Part shown: positions 35,371 through 44,376 of the stretch, one piece after another | How positions within the stretch are numbered: position 1 is the first letter of the stretch | How the letters are laid out: each line of letters begins with the position of its first letter | Source of the DNA: JAFLCL01 sp964502175 | GTDB taxonomy: Bacteria; Myxococcota_A; Polyangia; Polyangiales; Sandaracinaceae | Assembly (NCBI GenBank): GCA_964502175.1 | Contig: CAZCVE010000021.1 | Location: 71,468 to 135,467 of the forward strand | Reading direction: 5' to 3' | Length of the DNA: 64,000 nucleotides | The notes under the pieces: model-generated | What the model was told of the DNA's origin: nothing | Database searches by the model: none | What the model saw: the letters and a program-made list of their open reading frames with translations, nothing else | Position numbers and translations under genes: made by a program

Positions 35371-38097
35371 GTGGCCCCGAACGACCGCAACGCACGCGCG
35401 CGCCCCCCGCGTCGCACGAACCTCCGCACGCCGACGTCGTCGTTCGTCGGGAGGCGCACGGAGCTCGAGGCGCTCGCAGAGACCTTCGAGCACGCGCGCT
35501 TGGTCACGCTCGTGGGTCCCGGCGGCATCGGCAAGACGCGCCTCGCGCTGCGTCACGCCGAGACGAGGCTCGACTCGCTCGCGAAGGCAGGCCGCGGCGG
35601 TGTCTGGATGATCGACCTCGCCGAGGCCCGCACCAGCGCGGAGGCGCTCGCGCTCGCGGCCTCGGTGCTCGAGCTGTCGCTCGTCGGACACGCGCCGACG
35701 CCCGCGGGTGAGCGCGCGATGTCCGAGGCGATCGGCCGCGCGATCGGCCGCATGGGGCCCGTGCTGCTCGTCATCGACAACGTCGAGCAGATCGCGGTCG
35801 CCGCGGCGCGACACCTCAACACGTGGCTCGAGCTCGCGCCGAGCGCGCGCCTCCTCGTGACCTCGCGCGTCGTGCTCGGTGTGCCCGCAGAGCGCGTGCT
35901 CGTGCTCGGGCCTCTCGCCGAGCGCGACGCGCGCGCGCTCTTCGTCGATCGTGCGGCGAGCATCCGCGCGGTCGCTCCGAGCGAGAGCGATCCGACGCTC
36001 GTCGGCGAGATCGTCGACGCGATCGATCGCATGCCGCTCGCGATCGAGCTCGCCGCGTCGCGCACGCGGGTGCTCTCCACCACCGAGCTGCGTGACCGCC
36101 TCGAGCGTCCGCTGGAGGTGCTCGCGGGCGGCGTCACCAACGATCGTCACGTGTCGATCCGCGGCGCGGTGCTCGACTCGCTCGCCCTCTTGGATCCGCC
36201 GCTGCGTCGAGCGTTCGCGCTGCTCTCGACGCTCGACAACGACTTCACGCTGGCGTCGGCCGAGGCCGTGCTGGGTCACTCCGCGCCGGGTCTCTCCACG
36301 CGGGCCCCGACGGTCGATGTGCTCGCGCAGCTCGACGCGCTCGTGCGGCACTCGCTCGTGCGCGTGGAGCTCGAGGCAGGTCGGCCCGCGCGGTACGCGC
36401 TCTTCGAGACCATCCGCGAGGTGGCTGTCGAGCTCGCGCGGGACGAGCCGATGCGCGACGCCGCCCTCGCCGCGCATGCGTCTCACCACGCCGATCTCGC
36501 GAGACGCGCGCACGCCTCGGACGACGAGCGCGACGACGTGCTTCCACGAGATCTCGAGCACTTCCTCACGGCGCGCTCGATCGCGCTCGGGCTGGGTCGT
36601 CACGACGACGTGGTCGTCCTCACCCTCGCGGTCGAGCCGGTGCTCGCGGCGCGGGGCCTGTCGGCGCTGCGCGCAACGCTGCTCGGCGAGGCGCTGACCC
36701 TCGCACACGAGGCCTCGCGCTCGCTCCGTGCGGAGCTCCATCTCGCGCGCGGCCTCGCCCGACGAGAGCTCGGCGAGGGCGACGCGGCGAACGAAGACTT
36801 CGAGGCCGCGCTGGCGCTCACCGATCGGGCATTCACCGATCACGGGGCCGATGCGGGGCTCCGCGCGCTCGCGCTCCTGCGGCTGGGCGGCATCGCCGAT
36901 CTGCGCGGCGACACGGCCGGCGCGACGGTGCGCTTCGCGGAGGCGCTCGCCCTGCTCGCGCGCACGCCTGCCGACACGCGCCGCGAGACGCGCGAAGCCG
37001 AGGCGCTGCTCAAGCTCGGTCACGCGCGCCGGCGAGAAGGCGCGCTCGACGAGGCTCACGCTGCGTTCGTGCGCGCGGTCGCGGGCCACCGTGCGCTTCG
37101 TCGCGACGACGGCCTCGCCGCGTCCCTCTACGAGCTCGGCGTCGTCGAGATGTTCCGTGAGCGCTTCGACGCCGCGTTCGTGTGCTTGGACGAAGGGCTC
37201 GCCGTGGCACGCCGGAGCGGCGCGCGGATCATGGAGGGCGCGTGCCTCACCGCGCGCGGCTGTCTCCTCCAAGATCTCGGGCGGCTCGGCGAGGCGCTCG
37301 AGCACCACGCCGAGGCCGCGAGCCTCTTCGCGGCGCACGCGAGCCGCTACCGCGAGGCGAGCGCGCTCTACTACCTGGCGACGACATACCTCGAGCGCGG
37401 TGACGCGACCGAAGCGCACGCCGTGATCGGCCGCGCGCGTCAGCGCATCGAGGGCGTCGGCGCGCCCCGCTACGACGTGCTCATGAGCGGCGGGAGCGCG
37501 CTCGCGCTGGCGGCGCTGGGCCGACACGACGAGGCCGATCGCGAGCTCGACCGCGCGAGCACGGCGCTCGCCTCCGTGCCTCGCGAGCCGTCGCTGCTCG
37601 CGTCGCTCCACGCGCACCGCCTGACGCTCGCGCATCGACGAGGCGCGAAGGCGAGCGATGAAGCCGTGTCGACGGTCGAGGCCTCGGTGCGAGGGAGTCC
37701 GAGCGACGACACGCGCTTCGCATGGCGTGAGCTCGAGCGCGCGCTCGGTCGCGCGACGACGGAGGCGCACGATGCCCTGTGCGTGTGGGGCGCCGGCGAG
37801 GCGTTCCTCACGCCGGGTGGTGTGAAGGTGCAGCTCCCGGAGCGCTCTCCGATGAGGCGGATCCTCGATCACCTCGTCCTACGCCGTGAGTCGAGCCCCG
37901 GTGAGTCCGTCGCGATCGAGACCCTCATCGAGGCGGGCTGGCCGGGCGAGAAGATGGGCACCGACGCGGCGCTCAACCGCGCGTACGTCGCGCTGTCGAG
38001 CCTGCGAAAGAAGGGCCTGCGCGACGCCATCGTCAGCGTGGGCGGTGGGTATGCGATCTCGCAGGCCGTCGTCGTGCGCCGCATGCGCGCGAGCTGA
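35371..38097 (+). CDS. STAND ATPase-TPR regulator with C-terminal winged-helix domain
   Basis: About 908 residues from GTG 35371 (GTG 35350 also possible; no clear ribosome site). FVGRRTELEALAETF, then P-loop GPGGIGKTRLAL (~50-60), DLAEA, Walker-B-like LLVIDNVEQI, LVTSR and MPLAIELAASR make an NB-ARC/AfsR-type ATPase. Residues ~330-800 are TPR-like helices (ALALLRLGGIADLRGDTAGA, LYELGVVEMFRERFDAAFVC, LYYLATTYLERGDATEAHAV). The last ~100 residues contain a winged-helix DNA-binding domain of the Trans_reg_C type (ILDHLVLRRESS, NRAYVALSSLRKKGLRDAIV, GGYAI). Most AfsR/SARP-like regulators carry DNA binding at the N terminus; here it is at the C terminus. Its divergent neighbour is the Cys-rich lipoprotein. 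Confidence 0.85.
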   Translation: MAPNDRNARARPPRRTNLRTPTSSFVGRRTELEALAETFEHARLVTLVGPGGIGKTRLALRHAETRLDSLAKAGRGGVWMIDLAEARTSAEALALAASVLELSLVGHAPTPAGERAMSEAIGRAIGRMGPVLLVIDNVEQIAVAAARHLNTWLELAPSARLLVTSRVVLGVPAERVLVLGPLAERDARALFVDRAASIRAVAPSESDPTLVGEIVDAIDRMPLAIELAASRTRVLSTTELRDRLERPLEVLAGGVTNDRHVSIRGAVLDSLALLDPPLRRAFALLSTLDNDFTLASAEAVLGHSAPGLSTRAPTVDVLAQLDALVRHSLVRVELEAGRPARYALFETIREVAVELARDEPMRDAALAAHASHHADLARRAHASDDERDDVLPRDLEHFLTARSIALGLGRHDDVVVLTLAVEPVLAARGLSALRATLLGEALTLAHEASRSLRAELHLARGLARRELGEGDAANEDFEAALALTDRAFTDHGADAGLRALALLRLGGIADLRGDTAGATVRFAEALALLARTPADTRRETREAEALLKLGHARRREGALDEAHAAFVRAVAGHRALRRDDGLAASLYELGVVEMFRERFDAAFVCLDEGLAVARRSGARIMEGACLTARGCLLQDLGRLGEALEHHAEAASLFAAHASRYREASALYYLATTYLERGDATEAHAVIGRARQRIEGVGAPRYDVLMSGGSALALAALGRHDEADRELDRASTALASVPREPSLLASLHAHRLTLAHRRGAKASDEAVSTVEASVRGSPSDDTRFAWRELERALGRATTEAHDALCVWGAGEAFLTPGGVKVQLPERSPMRRILDHLVLRRESSPGESVAIETLIEAGWPGEKMGTDAALNRAYVALSSLRKKGLRDAIVSVGGGYAISQAVVVRRMRAS

Positions 38098-38169
38098 TCG
38101 GCGCGCAGGGACGCCAATAAGGCCGGGATTAAGGAGCCTCGGGTCGCCGCTCCGGCATGAATCCCACCC

Positions 38170-39354
38170 ATGACGACGCGCTCCACCCGACTCCTGATCT
38201 CGCTCCTCTTCGCGGGCTGCGGCTCGAGCGCACACGCCGCGGACGACGCGTCCGTCGACGGCGCGACACCCGAGACGCCGCCCTGCGCGATCACGTGGAT
38301 CGACGAGACCCCGATCGCGCGCGACCGCGAGCGCTTCGCCGACCCGGTGATCACGGGCGATCACGACGGCTTCCTGTTCGTGACCCGCACGCGCGTGCCC
38401 GATCGCTGCGAAGACGCCCCGTGCGTCGTGGTCGAGCGCCTCGGTGCGACGGGCTCGGCGTCGATCACGGCGTATCCGGCGATCACGCCGATCGAGGGCT
38501 ACGCGTACCTGTTCGCAGGAACGGATCCGAGCGGCGCGGCGCACTACGCGGTCGCCGCGCAGTCCGAGGCGACCGAGCTCACGTGGGGCTCGGGTCCGAC
38601 GTGGGACGAGCCGAGCCGGATCGCGCTCGATCCGACGCGAGGCCTCGGCGCCGTGGCGTTCGACGTGGGCGGAGTCGTGTTCCTCACGCATGCATGGAGG
38701 AGCGAGGGCACGATCGGTGAAGGGTTCCCGTACCCGATCGCGCCCGAGGTCCTGCGCGCCTCGCTCGACGGCTCGCTCGCCGCGCAGTCGGGGCTCGACC
38801 CGACCGAGGGCGAGCTCTTCGTCGAGGCCGACTTCGCGCTCTCGTCCGATCACACGTGGCTCGTGACCGATGGCTTCTACGGGGGGCCGCTCCGAGGCGC
38901 GAGCGACACGTGGACTGGCCTCTTGCGCGAGCACACGTGGTCGGGCCGACACGCGACGACGGCGCTCCGCGACGGATCCCTCGTGCTCGTCGACGACTAC
39001 GAAGGCTTCGTGCGCGTGGTCCGCATCGATCGCGAGGGCACGCCGCGCGAGGCCGCGACGCTGACGCCGAGCCTGCTCAGCGTGTCGCTCGCGGTGGCGA
39101 CGGACGGTGAGCGCGTGCTCGTCGTGCACCGCACGCCGGACGCTGCGGTGAACGTCACCGTGCTCGACGCGAGCCTCTCGGTGCTGGCCACGGGCGTCGT
39201 GGCGACGGGGCTCACGCTCGACGAGCACACCCGCGTGGGCGCGGCGGCAGCGAACGACGGCACGCTCGCGCTCTTCCTCGCGCCCTTCCCCACGCACGCG
39301 TTCGACGTGAACGAGCCCGTGGAGCTCCGGCGGTTTCGCACGACCTGCGAGTGA
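38170..39354 (+). CDS. Secreted or lipidated protein of unknown function, beta-propeller-like
   Basis: 394 residues. The signal RLLISLLFAGCGSS has a likely lipobox Cys. Body repeats short beta segments (DGFLFVTRTRV, AYLFAGTDPSG, VFLTHAWRSEG, LVLVDDYEGFVRVVRID, VLVVHRTPDAAVNVTVLD) spaced 40-60 residues apart, consistent with a propeller, but without Asp-box or WD motifs. It is convergent with nagZ and the two stop codons overlap in a shared TGATCA (39352-39357), leaving no intergenic sequence. The 72-bp gap upstream separates it from the regulator. Confidence 0.65.
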   Translation: MTTRSTRLLISLLFAGCGSSAHAADDASVDGATPETPPCAITWIDETPIARDRERFADPVITGDHDGFLFVTRTRVPDRCEDAPCVVVERLGATGSASITAYPAITPIEGYAYLFAGTDPSGAAHYAVAAQSEATELTWGSGPTWDEPSRIALDPTRGLGAVAFDVGGVVFLTHAWRSEGTIGEGFPYPIAPEVLRASLDGSLAAQSGLDPTEGELFVEADFALSSDHTWLVTDGFYGGPLRGASDTWTGLLREHTWSGRHATTALRDGSLVLVDDYEGFVRVVRIDREGTPREAATLTPSLLSVSLAVATDGERVLVVHRTPDAAVNVTVLDASLSVLATGVVATGLTLDEHTRVGAAAANDGTLALFLAPFPTHAFDVNEPVELRRFRTTCE

Positions 39355-40419
39355 TCAGGAGATCTCGGCCTCGAGCGCCGCGCCACCGGCGTCGGCGATC
39401 TCGGTGAGCAACGCGTCGCCGCGCAGCGCCCTCGCAGGGAACCGCCCGCGCATCGCGTCGACACGCGCGGCCGCATCGGCGAGGCGCTTCGCGAACGTCG
39501 CGTCGCTCTTCGCGCGAGCGGTCAGCGCGTGGGCGGCTTCTTCGACGAGCTCGAGACGGCTGCACACGAGCAAGAGATCGCAGCCCGCCTCGATCGCTCG
39601 CACGGCGCTCTCGGCGACGCCGAAGCGATCGAAGACCGCCTTCATCTCGAGGTCGTCCGACACGATCACTCCGTCGTAGCCGAGCTCCTCGCGGAGGAGG
39701 CCCGTGATCACGCGGTGCGAGAGCGTCGCAGGCACCTCGCGATCGAGCGCGTCGAACACCACGTGCGCCGTCATGATCGAGGCGACCACACCGCGCGACG
39801 CGCGGAACGGCGCGAGCTCCACGAGGTCGAGGCGCGCGCGGTCGTGCGAGATGCGAGGCAGGGCGAGGTGACTGTCGAGGTCGGTGTCGCCGTGCCCGGG
39901 GAAGTGCTTCCCGCACGACGCGACGCCGCTCTCGTCGAGGCCTCGCGCGAACGCGAGCGCGTGCGTGATCACCGTGTCTGCGTCGCGACCGAACGAGCGA
40001 TCCCCGATCACCGGGTTGGCGGGGTTCGTGTCCACGTCGAGCACCGGCGCGAAGTCGACGTTGAGCCCGCACGCGGCGAGTTGCGCGCCGAGCACGCGAC
40101 CCGCGCGCTGCGTGAGCGAGGGATCGCCGCGCTCGGCGAGCCTGCGCATCGGTGGCAGCTTCACGATCGGCGCGCCGAGCCGCGCGACGCGCCCGCCCTC
40201 TTGATCGATCGCGACGAGCGGCGTGCGCCCAGCGCACGCGGCGTGCACGTCGCCCACGAGCGCTGCGACCTCGTCGATCGTGCCGAGGTTGCGCTTGAAG
40301 AGGATCACGCCCCCGAGCGCGTCCGCCCGAAGACGGTCCGCGAGCGACGCGGGCAGCTCGCGCCCCGGAAAGCCCACGCAGAGCACACGTCCGGCGAGCG
40401 CCTCGATCGAGTCCGACAT
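39355..40419 (-). CDS. nagZ: Beta-N-acetylhexosaminidase (GH3), NagZ type
   Basis: 354 residues from the ATG at 40419. GH3 single-domain NagZ removes GlcNAc from muropeptides during peptidoglycan recycling. Visible: GVILFKRNLG, VAIDQEGGRVARL, NVDFAPVLDVDTNP, the signature KHFPGHGDTDLDSH (which includes the catalytic acid/base His-Asp dyad of the NagZ loop), ALDREVPATLS and LGYDGVIVSDDLEMKAV with the catalytic nucleophile Asp. The start at 40419 places the first strand in register; the upstream in-frame codons come from a short tandem repeat. Usually cytosolic; no signal peptide here, in agreement. Confidence 0.93.
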   Translation of the reverse strand: MSDSIEALAGRVLCVGFPGRELPASLADRLRADALGGVILFKRNLGTIDEVAALVGDVHAACAGRTPLVAIDQEGGRVARLGAPIVKLPPMRRLAERGDPSLTQRAGRVLGAQLAACGLNVDFAPVLDVDTNPANPVIGDRSFGRDADTVITHALAFARGLDESGVASCGKHFPGHGDTDLDSHLALPRISHDRARLDLVELAPFRASRGVVASIMTAHVVFDALDREVPATLSHRVITGLLREELGYDGVIVSDDLEMKAVFDRFGVAESAVRAIEAGCDLLLVCSRLELVEEAAHALTARAKSDATFAKRLADAAARVDAMRGRFPARALRGDALLTEIADAGGAALEAEIS

Positions 40420-40458
40420 GCGCGACGAATAGAGGCTCGCGGCCCCATCGCGCAAATT

Positions 40459-40516
40459 CGCGCTCACTCCAGCCGCGCTGACTCCAGCGCGCTCACTCCA
40501 GCCGCGCTCACTCCTG
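40459..40516. repeat. Short tandem repeat, four copies of ~14 bp
   Basis: CGCGCTCACTCCAG-C repeated four times with slight changes (units at 40459, 40473, 40488, 40502). The last copy overlaps the stop codon of the gene ending at 40508. It lies 40 bp upstream of the nagZ start, so it may affect the distance between that gene's promoter and start. Confidence 0.6.
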
Positions 40517-41416
40517 ATCGGCGACGAACGCGACCGGCTTGCCCGCGTCGAGCACCACCACGCGCGAGGCGCCGTACTCGAGCACGCACATCGGTACCGC
40601 GTGCGCCTCGACGACGCGCTCGATCAGCGTGCCCTCCGCGGTGAGCCGCTTGAGGGTGCCCGTCGCCTCGGGGAGCACGCTCACGGCGTCGATGCCGTGG
40701 AAGCGCGGCGGGCTGATCACGCTGCCCGTGCGGTACGAGCCGAGGGGCACCGTGGCGGGTCGATCGAGATCGACGCGCAGCTCGGGCGGCAGCTCGTCGA
40801 GCGTGACGAGGTGGTCGCTCACCGCCTTGCAGACGTCGATCGGGAGGATCGGCAGGAACACGTGCTCGAGCTCCGCCACGCGATCCTCGTAGGTGCGCAC
40901 GGTGACGCGCTGTATCGCCAGCGCCCCATCGCAGCGCGCGCACGTCACGATGCCCGACCTCTGACACGCGTGGCACGGCATGCGATCGCGCTCGTCGTTG
41001 CCCCGACGGATGGATCCTCCTCCGCCGCAGCCCCCGCAGATCTGCTTGCCGGGGCGGAACGTGCACGCGTCGCAGCGCCGCGCGACGCGATCGTGCACCG
41101 CGACGACGCACTGCCAGCTCGAGCTGCGGAGGCGGCGCGTGGGGATCTGCGCGCTCGCGGCGACGAGCCGCTCGACGAGCGCGACGCTCAGGTCGTCTTG
41201 GCGATCGTGCTGTCGCCTCATGTGGAGGAGCGCGCGCACCACGAGCGCGAGCTCGTGCCGCCGCGCGCTCGGCTCGGAGTCGAGGAGGTTCTTCGCGCCG
41301 AACCAGCCCGCCCGCTCCGCGACCAGCCGGTGCTCGCGCGCGAAGGCGAGCGAAGGCATCACGACGCTGCGAGACGATCCGCTCGGCGCCGCCGAGCCGT
41401 CAGGCTCCCTGCTCAT
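40508..41416 (-). CDS. Hypothetical protein with a DnaJ-like zinc finger
   Basis: 302 residues. Middle region holds two zinc-knuckle pairs: CDACTFRPGKQICGGCGGGG and CHACQRSGIVTCARC, the CxxCxGxG-type arrangement of the DnaJ cysteine-rich region, but no J domain, no Gly/Phe linker and no DnaJ C-terminal fold. The flanks are mixed helical (AREHRLVAERAGWFGAKNLL, RALLHMRRQHDRQDDLSVAL) and beta (CVLEYGASRVVVLDAGKPVA). It might bind RNA or nucleic acid. Cytosolic (no signal). It lies between tolC and nagZ, all leftward, but does not overlap either. Confidence 0.6.
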   Translation of the reverse strand: MSREPDGSAAPSGSSRSVVMPSLAFAREHRLVAERAGWFGAKNLLDSEPSARRHELALVVRALLHMRRQHDRQDDLSVALVERLVAASAQIPTRRLRSSSWQCVVAVHDRVARRCDACTFRPGKQICGGCGGGGSIRRGNDERDRMPCHACQRSGIVTCARCDGALAIQRVTVRTYEDRVAELEHVFLPILPIDVCKAVSDHLVTLDELPPELRVDLDRPATVPLGSYRTGSVISPPRFHGIDAVSVLPEATGTLKRLTAEGTLIERVVEAHAVPMCVLEYGASRVVVLDAGKPVAFVADQE

Positions 41417-41480
41417 GCGCGGTCACGTGTCACGAAACCGAGCCGCGCTCCACGCGACGCGGCGGTCACGCGGCCGGCGA

Positions 41481-43178
41481 TCACTCCGGCAGCGTCACGC
41501 CATCGAGCAAGCGACCGACGAACGCGACGAGCGCGGTCTCGGTGCTGTAGAGATCGACGCGCGCACGACGAAGCCTCAGCTCCGCGTTGCGGTGCTCCTC
41601 TTCGGCGGCGAGGAGCGCGGTCGGCGTGCGCGTGCCGAGCTCGAGGCGACCACGCTCGGCCTCCACGCTCTGTCGCGCGAGATCGACCGTGAGCGTGGCG
41701 AGCTCGATGCGGCGTCGGGCTGCGGCGCGCTGCTGGAGCAGGCCCATCACCTGCTGCTCGATCGTCGCCTGCGCCTCGGCCACGCGCTGCTCGGCCACGT
41801 CCACGCCGAGGCGCGCGCGCTCTTCTTCGGCATGGAGGCGCGCGTCTTCGAGGGGCGTCTCGTAGATCACGCTCACCATCGCGGTGAACGCCGCGAACGA
41901 GGCCACCTGCGCGAAGGGCACCGCCGCGTCGTCGTAGCCGAGGCCGTGCAGGCCGAGCTGCGCCTGCGCGTCGAGGCGTGGACGCAGCGGCTCTGCGGCC
42001 ACGCGCGCAGCACGCCGCGTGATCTCCACCTGCGCGCGGAGCTCTTCGAGCTGCGGTGATCCCTCGACGGCGAGCGCCACGGCCTGCGCGTCGGGCACCT
42101 CGAACGGCAGCGCGGGCGGATCGCCGTCGGCGTGGATCTCGCTGCCGAGCGGCATGCCGAGGAGCGTCGCGAGCAGGATCGCCTTGGTGCGTCGATCGGC
42201 CTCGGAGAGCGCGAGCACCTCTTCGAGCGCAGCCACGCGCGTGGCGAACGCGAGCGTGTCCGCGGGCGAGAGCACGCCGACCTCGAGGCGCGCGCGCGCC
42301 TCTTCGACCTGTCGGTTCGCGAGATCTCGCGCCGCCGCGTTGATGACGACGGTCTGCTCCGAGTACCAGAGCTCCGCGTAGGCCTGGAGCGTGTCGCGCA
42401 CGAGCTCCGTCGCGCGTCGATCGCGCGCGGCCTCGGCGTTGACGAGCGCGGCCTCGGCGTTGCGCTGCTCGGCCCGCCCCACGTCCGCGCCGAAGCCGCG
42501 GAGGAACGACTGCGTCGCGGTCAGCGTGAGATCGAAGCCGTAGCCGGGACCGAGGTTGAACACGAAGGGATCGGCGCCCGCCATGAACGACAGGAACGAT
42601 CGCGAGAAGCGACGCGACCCCGTCGCGCGGAGCGCGACCACGGTGCCGACGTCGATCGGCTGCTGGATCTCCGCGATCAGCTGCACGCTCTCGCTGTAAG
42701 GGAACGCGACGGTCTGGTTGGCCTGGAGCGACGGCGTGTTGCCGACGTTGAGGCCGCCCTCGAGGTGGAGGATCGGCACCCATCGGTACGTCTCGCCGAC
42801 GTAGTGGTGTCGCGCGCGACGCACCTCGATCGCGGCCGCGCGGTAGCCAGGGTGTGCTGCGAGAGCACGCTCGATTGCTTCGACTCCGTCGATCGACGGA
42901 GTCGAAGCAATCGGTTCCACAGCGGCCTCCGGCCGCGAGGGCGTGGGGCCGAGCCCCCCACCAACCCCCCCCTCGTCGCTCGTCGAAGACTCCTCCTCCT
43001 CGCTCCTCCAGGGGGTCGCTTCGCGCCCCCCGCCGGATGGCGCCCCCATCTCTTGCGCCGCCGCAACGGTTGGTTCGACCGAGACGGCGAGGAGAATCGC
43101 GAGGAGCGCAGGTCTCGCGTCCCCTCCCCTGCACCTCCCGCGGGGCGGGAGGGGATCGTTTCGGCACGCGTCACTCAT
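41481..43178 (-). CDS. tolC-like: TolC-family outer-membrane efflux protein
   Basis: 565 residues, longer than TolC (~470-495) because of an N-terminal extension. Start at 43178 overlaps the permease stop by 8 bp. Signal: ALLAILLAVSVEPTVAAAQ (~22-40). Residues ~41-95 (GGGREATPWRSEEEESSTSD and onwards) are low-complexity and encoded by repeat DNA. From ~100, the outer-membrane-factor pattern appears: VEAIERALAAHPGYRAAAIE, then LFSDPRT-like barrel strands and two long coiled coils (VNAEAARDRRATELVRDTLQ, ARLEVGVLSPADTLAFATRV; second copy ERARLGVDVAEQRVAEAQAT, ARQSVEAERGRLELGTRTPT). It forms the outer channel for the MacAB-type pump encoded upstream. Confidence 0.9.
   Translation of the reverse strand: MSDACRNDPLPPRGRCRGGDARPALLAILLAVSVEPTVAAAQEMGAPSGGGREATPWRSEEEESSTSDEGGVGGGLGPTPSRPEAAVEPIASTPSIDGVEAIERALAAHPGYRAAAIEVRRARHHYVGETYRWVPILHLEGGLNVGNTPSLQANQTVAFPYSESVQLIAEIQQPIDVGTVVALRATGSRRFSRSFLSFMAGADPFVFNLGPGYGFDLTLTATQSFLRGFGADVGRAEQRNAEAALVNAEAARDRRATELVRDTLQAYAELWYSEQTVVINAAARDLANRQVEEARARLEVGVLSPADTLAFATRVAALEEVLALSEADRRTKAILLATLLGMPLGSEIHADGDPPALPFEVPDAQAVALAVEGSPQLEELRAQVEITRRAARVAAEPLRPRLDAQAQLGLHGLGYDDAAVPFAQVASFAAFTAMVSVIYETPLEDARLHAEEERARLGVDVAEQRVAEAQATIEQQVMGLLQQRAAARRRIELATLTVDLARQSVEAERGRLELGTRTPTALLAAEEEHRNAELRLRRARVDLYSTETALVAFVGRLLDGVTLPE
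42872..42913. repeat. Perfect 42-bp palindrome inside tolC
   Basis: Arm CGATTGCTTCGACTCCGTCG + A (21 bp) is followed immediately, with no spacer, by its exact reverse complement. It is part of the coding sequence and translates as IASTPSIDGVEAIE, at the junction between the low-complexity N-terminal extension and the conserved efflux domain. On both sides, G/C-rich sequence reads like intergenic repeat DNA. Confidence 0.9.
43111..43154 (-). repeat. Family B G/C palindrome, copy 2, at the 5' end of tolC
   Basis: On the minus strand: CCCCTCCCGCCCCGCGGGAG followed by GTGCAGGGGAGGGGACGCGA and GACC, matching hflX copy 1 at ~40 of 43 positions. It codes for DPLPPRGRCRGGDARP, the n-region of the signal peptide, in a different frame from the hflX copy, so the match is at DNA level, not shared protein sequence. 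Confidence 0.75.
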
Positions 43179-44376
43179 AGCGAAGGGCCTCGATCGGGTT
43201 GAGCTGGGCGGCCTTGTGCGCGGGGTAGTAGCCGAAGAACACGCCCACCAGCGCGGAGAACAAGAACGAGCCGACGATGACGTCCATGCCGGGGACCCAG
43301 GGCAGATCGAACGCGCTCGCCGCGGCCCAGCTGCCGAAGAGGCCGAGCGCGATGCCCATCACGCCGCCGAGGATCGACAGCGTGATCGCCTCGACGAGGA
43401 ACTGCAGCAGCACGTCGCTCGCGCGCGCGCCGATCGCCATGCGGATCCCGATCTCGCGCGTTCGCTCCGTCACGGCGACGAGCATGATGTTCATGATGCC
43501 GATGCCGCCGACGAGGAGGCTCACGGCCGCGATCGCACCGAGCAAGGTGGTGAGCACGCCCGTCACGGCGGACACGACCTGACCGACCTCCTGCATGTCG
43601 CGCACGACGAAGTCGTCTTCGTCGCCCGCGCGGATGCGACGTCGCTGGCGGAGGAGCGCGACGAGATCGAGCTGCGCGTCGCGCGTGGGCACGCCGTCGG
43701 CTGCAGCGACGAGGATCGCGCCGATGTTCTCGTTGCCCGACATGCGACGCTGGAACGTCACGAGCGGCATGAGGATGAAGTCGTCCTGATCTTCGCCGAA
43801 CGTCGAGGTGCCCTTGCTCTCGAGCACGCCGACGACCTCGCAGCTCGTGGTGCCGACGCGGATCTGCTCGCCGAGCGGGCTGCCCGCGCCGAAGAGCTCG
43901 CGCCGCGGCGTCTCGCCCAGGATGCAGACCGCGCCGCCCGTGCGGAGCTCGCCGTCGGTGAACTCGCGACCGAGATCGACCGACCAGTTGCGCACGAGGA
44001 GGTACGAGTTGTCCGCGCCCGTGACGCCCGTCGACCAGTTCTGGTTGCCGTAGACCGCGCGCCCCGCGCCGCCCGACGTGGGCGCGACGAGCGCGACGCT
44101 CGGCACCTCTTCGCGGATCGCTTGCACGTCGTTCTGCGTGAACGGCTGGGCGCTCGAGCTCGAGCCGAAGCGGCGATCCGCACCCGGCACGATGATCAGC
44201 ATGTTGTTGCCGAGCGCCGAGATGTCGTTGGTCACGCTCGCCGTCGCGCCGCGCCCGAGCGTGACCATCGCGATGACGGACGCGACGCCGATGATCACCC
44301 CGAGCGTCGTGAGGAACGAGCGCATCGCGTTCCTGCGGATCGCCGTGAGCGCCATGAGGAAGGTCGTCGTGATCAC
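43171..44376 (-). CDS. macB-like (permease): MacB-type ABC transporter permease
   Basis: 401 residues. The MacB_PCD/FtsX architecture: N-terminal membrane helix ending in RRNAMRSFLTTLGVIIGVAS, a ~220-residue periplasmic domain (MLIIVPGADRR, AVYGNQNWSTGVTGADNSYL, VVGVLESKG, DDFILMPLVTFQRRM), then three C-terminal helices (LGAIAAVSLLVGGIGIMNIM, VEAITLSILGGVMGIALGLF, SFLFSALVGVFFGYYPAHKA). The final PAHKAAQLNPIEALRYE is diagnostic. In E. coli MacB the ATPase is fused to this domain; here it is separate and encoded just upstream with a GTGA overlap. The pump exports macrolides, siderophores or peptides in other bacteria. Confidence 0.93.
   Translation of the reverse strand: MITTTFLMALTAIRRNAMRSFLTTLGVIIGVASVIAMVTLGRGATASVTNDISALGNNMLIIVPGADRRFGSSSSAQPFTQNDVQAIREEVPSVALVAPTSGGAGRAVYGNQNWSTGVTGADNSYLLVRNWSVDLGREFTDGELRTGGAVCILGETPRRELFGAGSPLGEQIRVGTTSCEVVGVLESKGTSTFGEDQDDFILMPLVTFQRRMSGNENIGAILVAAADGVPTRDAQLDLVALLRQRRRIRAGDEDDFVVRDMQEVGQVVSAVTGVLTTLLGAIAAVSLLVGGIGIMNIMLVAVTERTREIGIRMAIGARASDVLLQFLVEAITLSILGGVMGIALGLFGSWAAASAFDLPWVPGMDVIVGSFLFSALVGVFFGYYPAHKAAQLNPIEALRYE

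Noticed and set aside
40900..41130. DnaJ chaperone
   Set aside because: Only the CxxC zinc knuckles are similar; there is no J domain or DnaJ C-terminal region.
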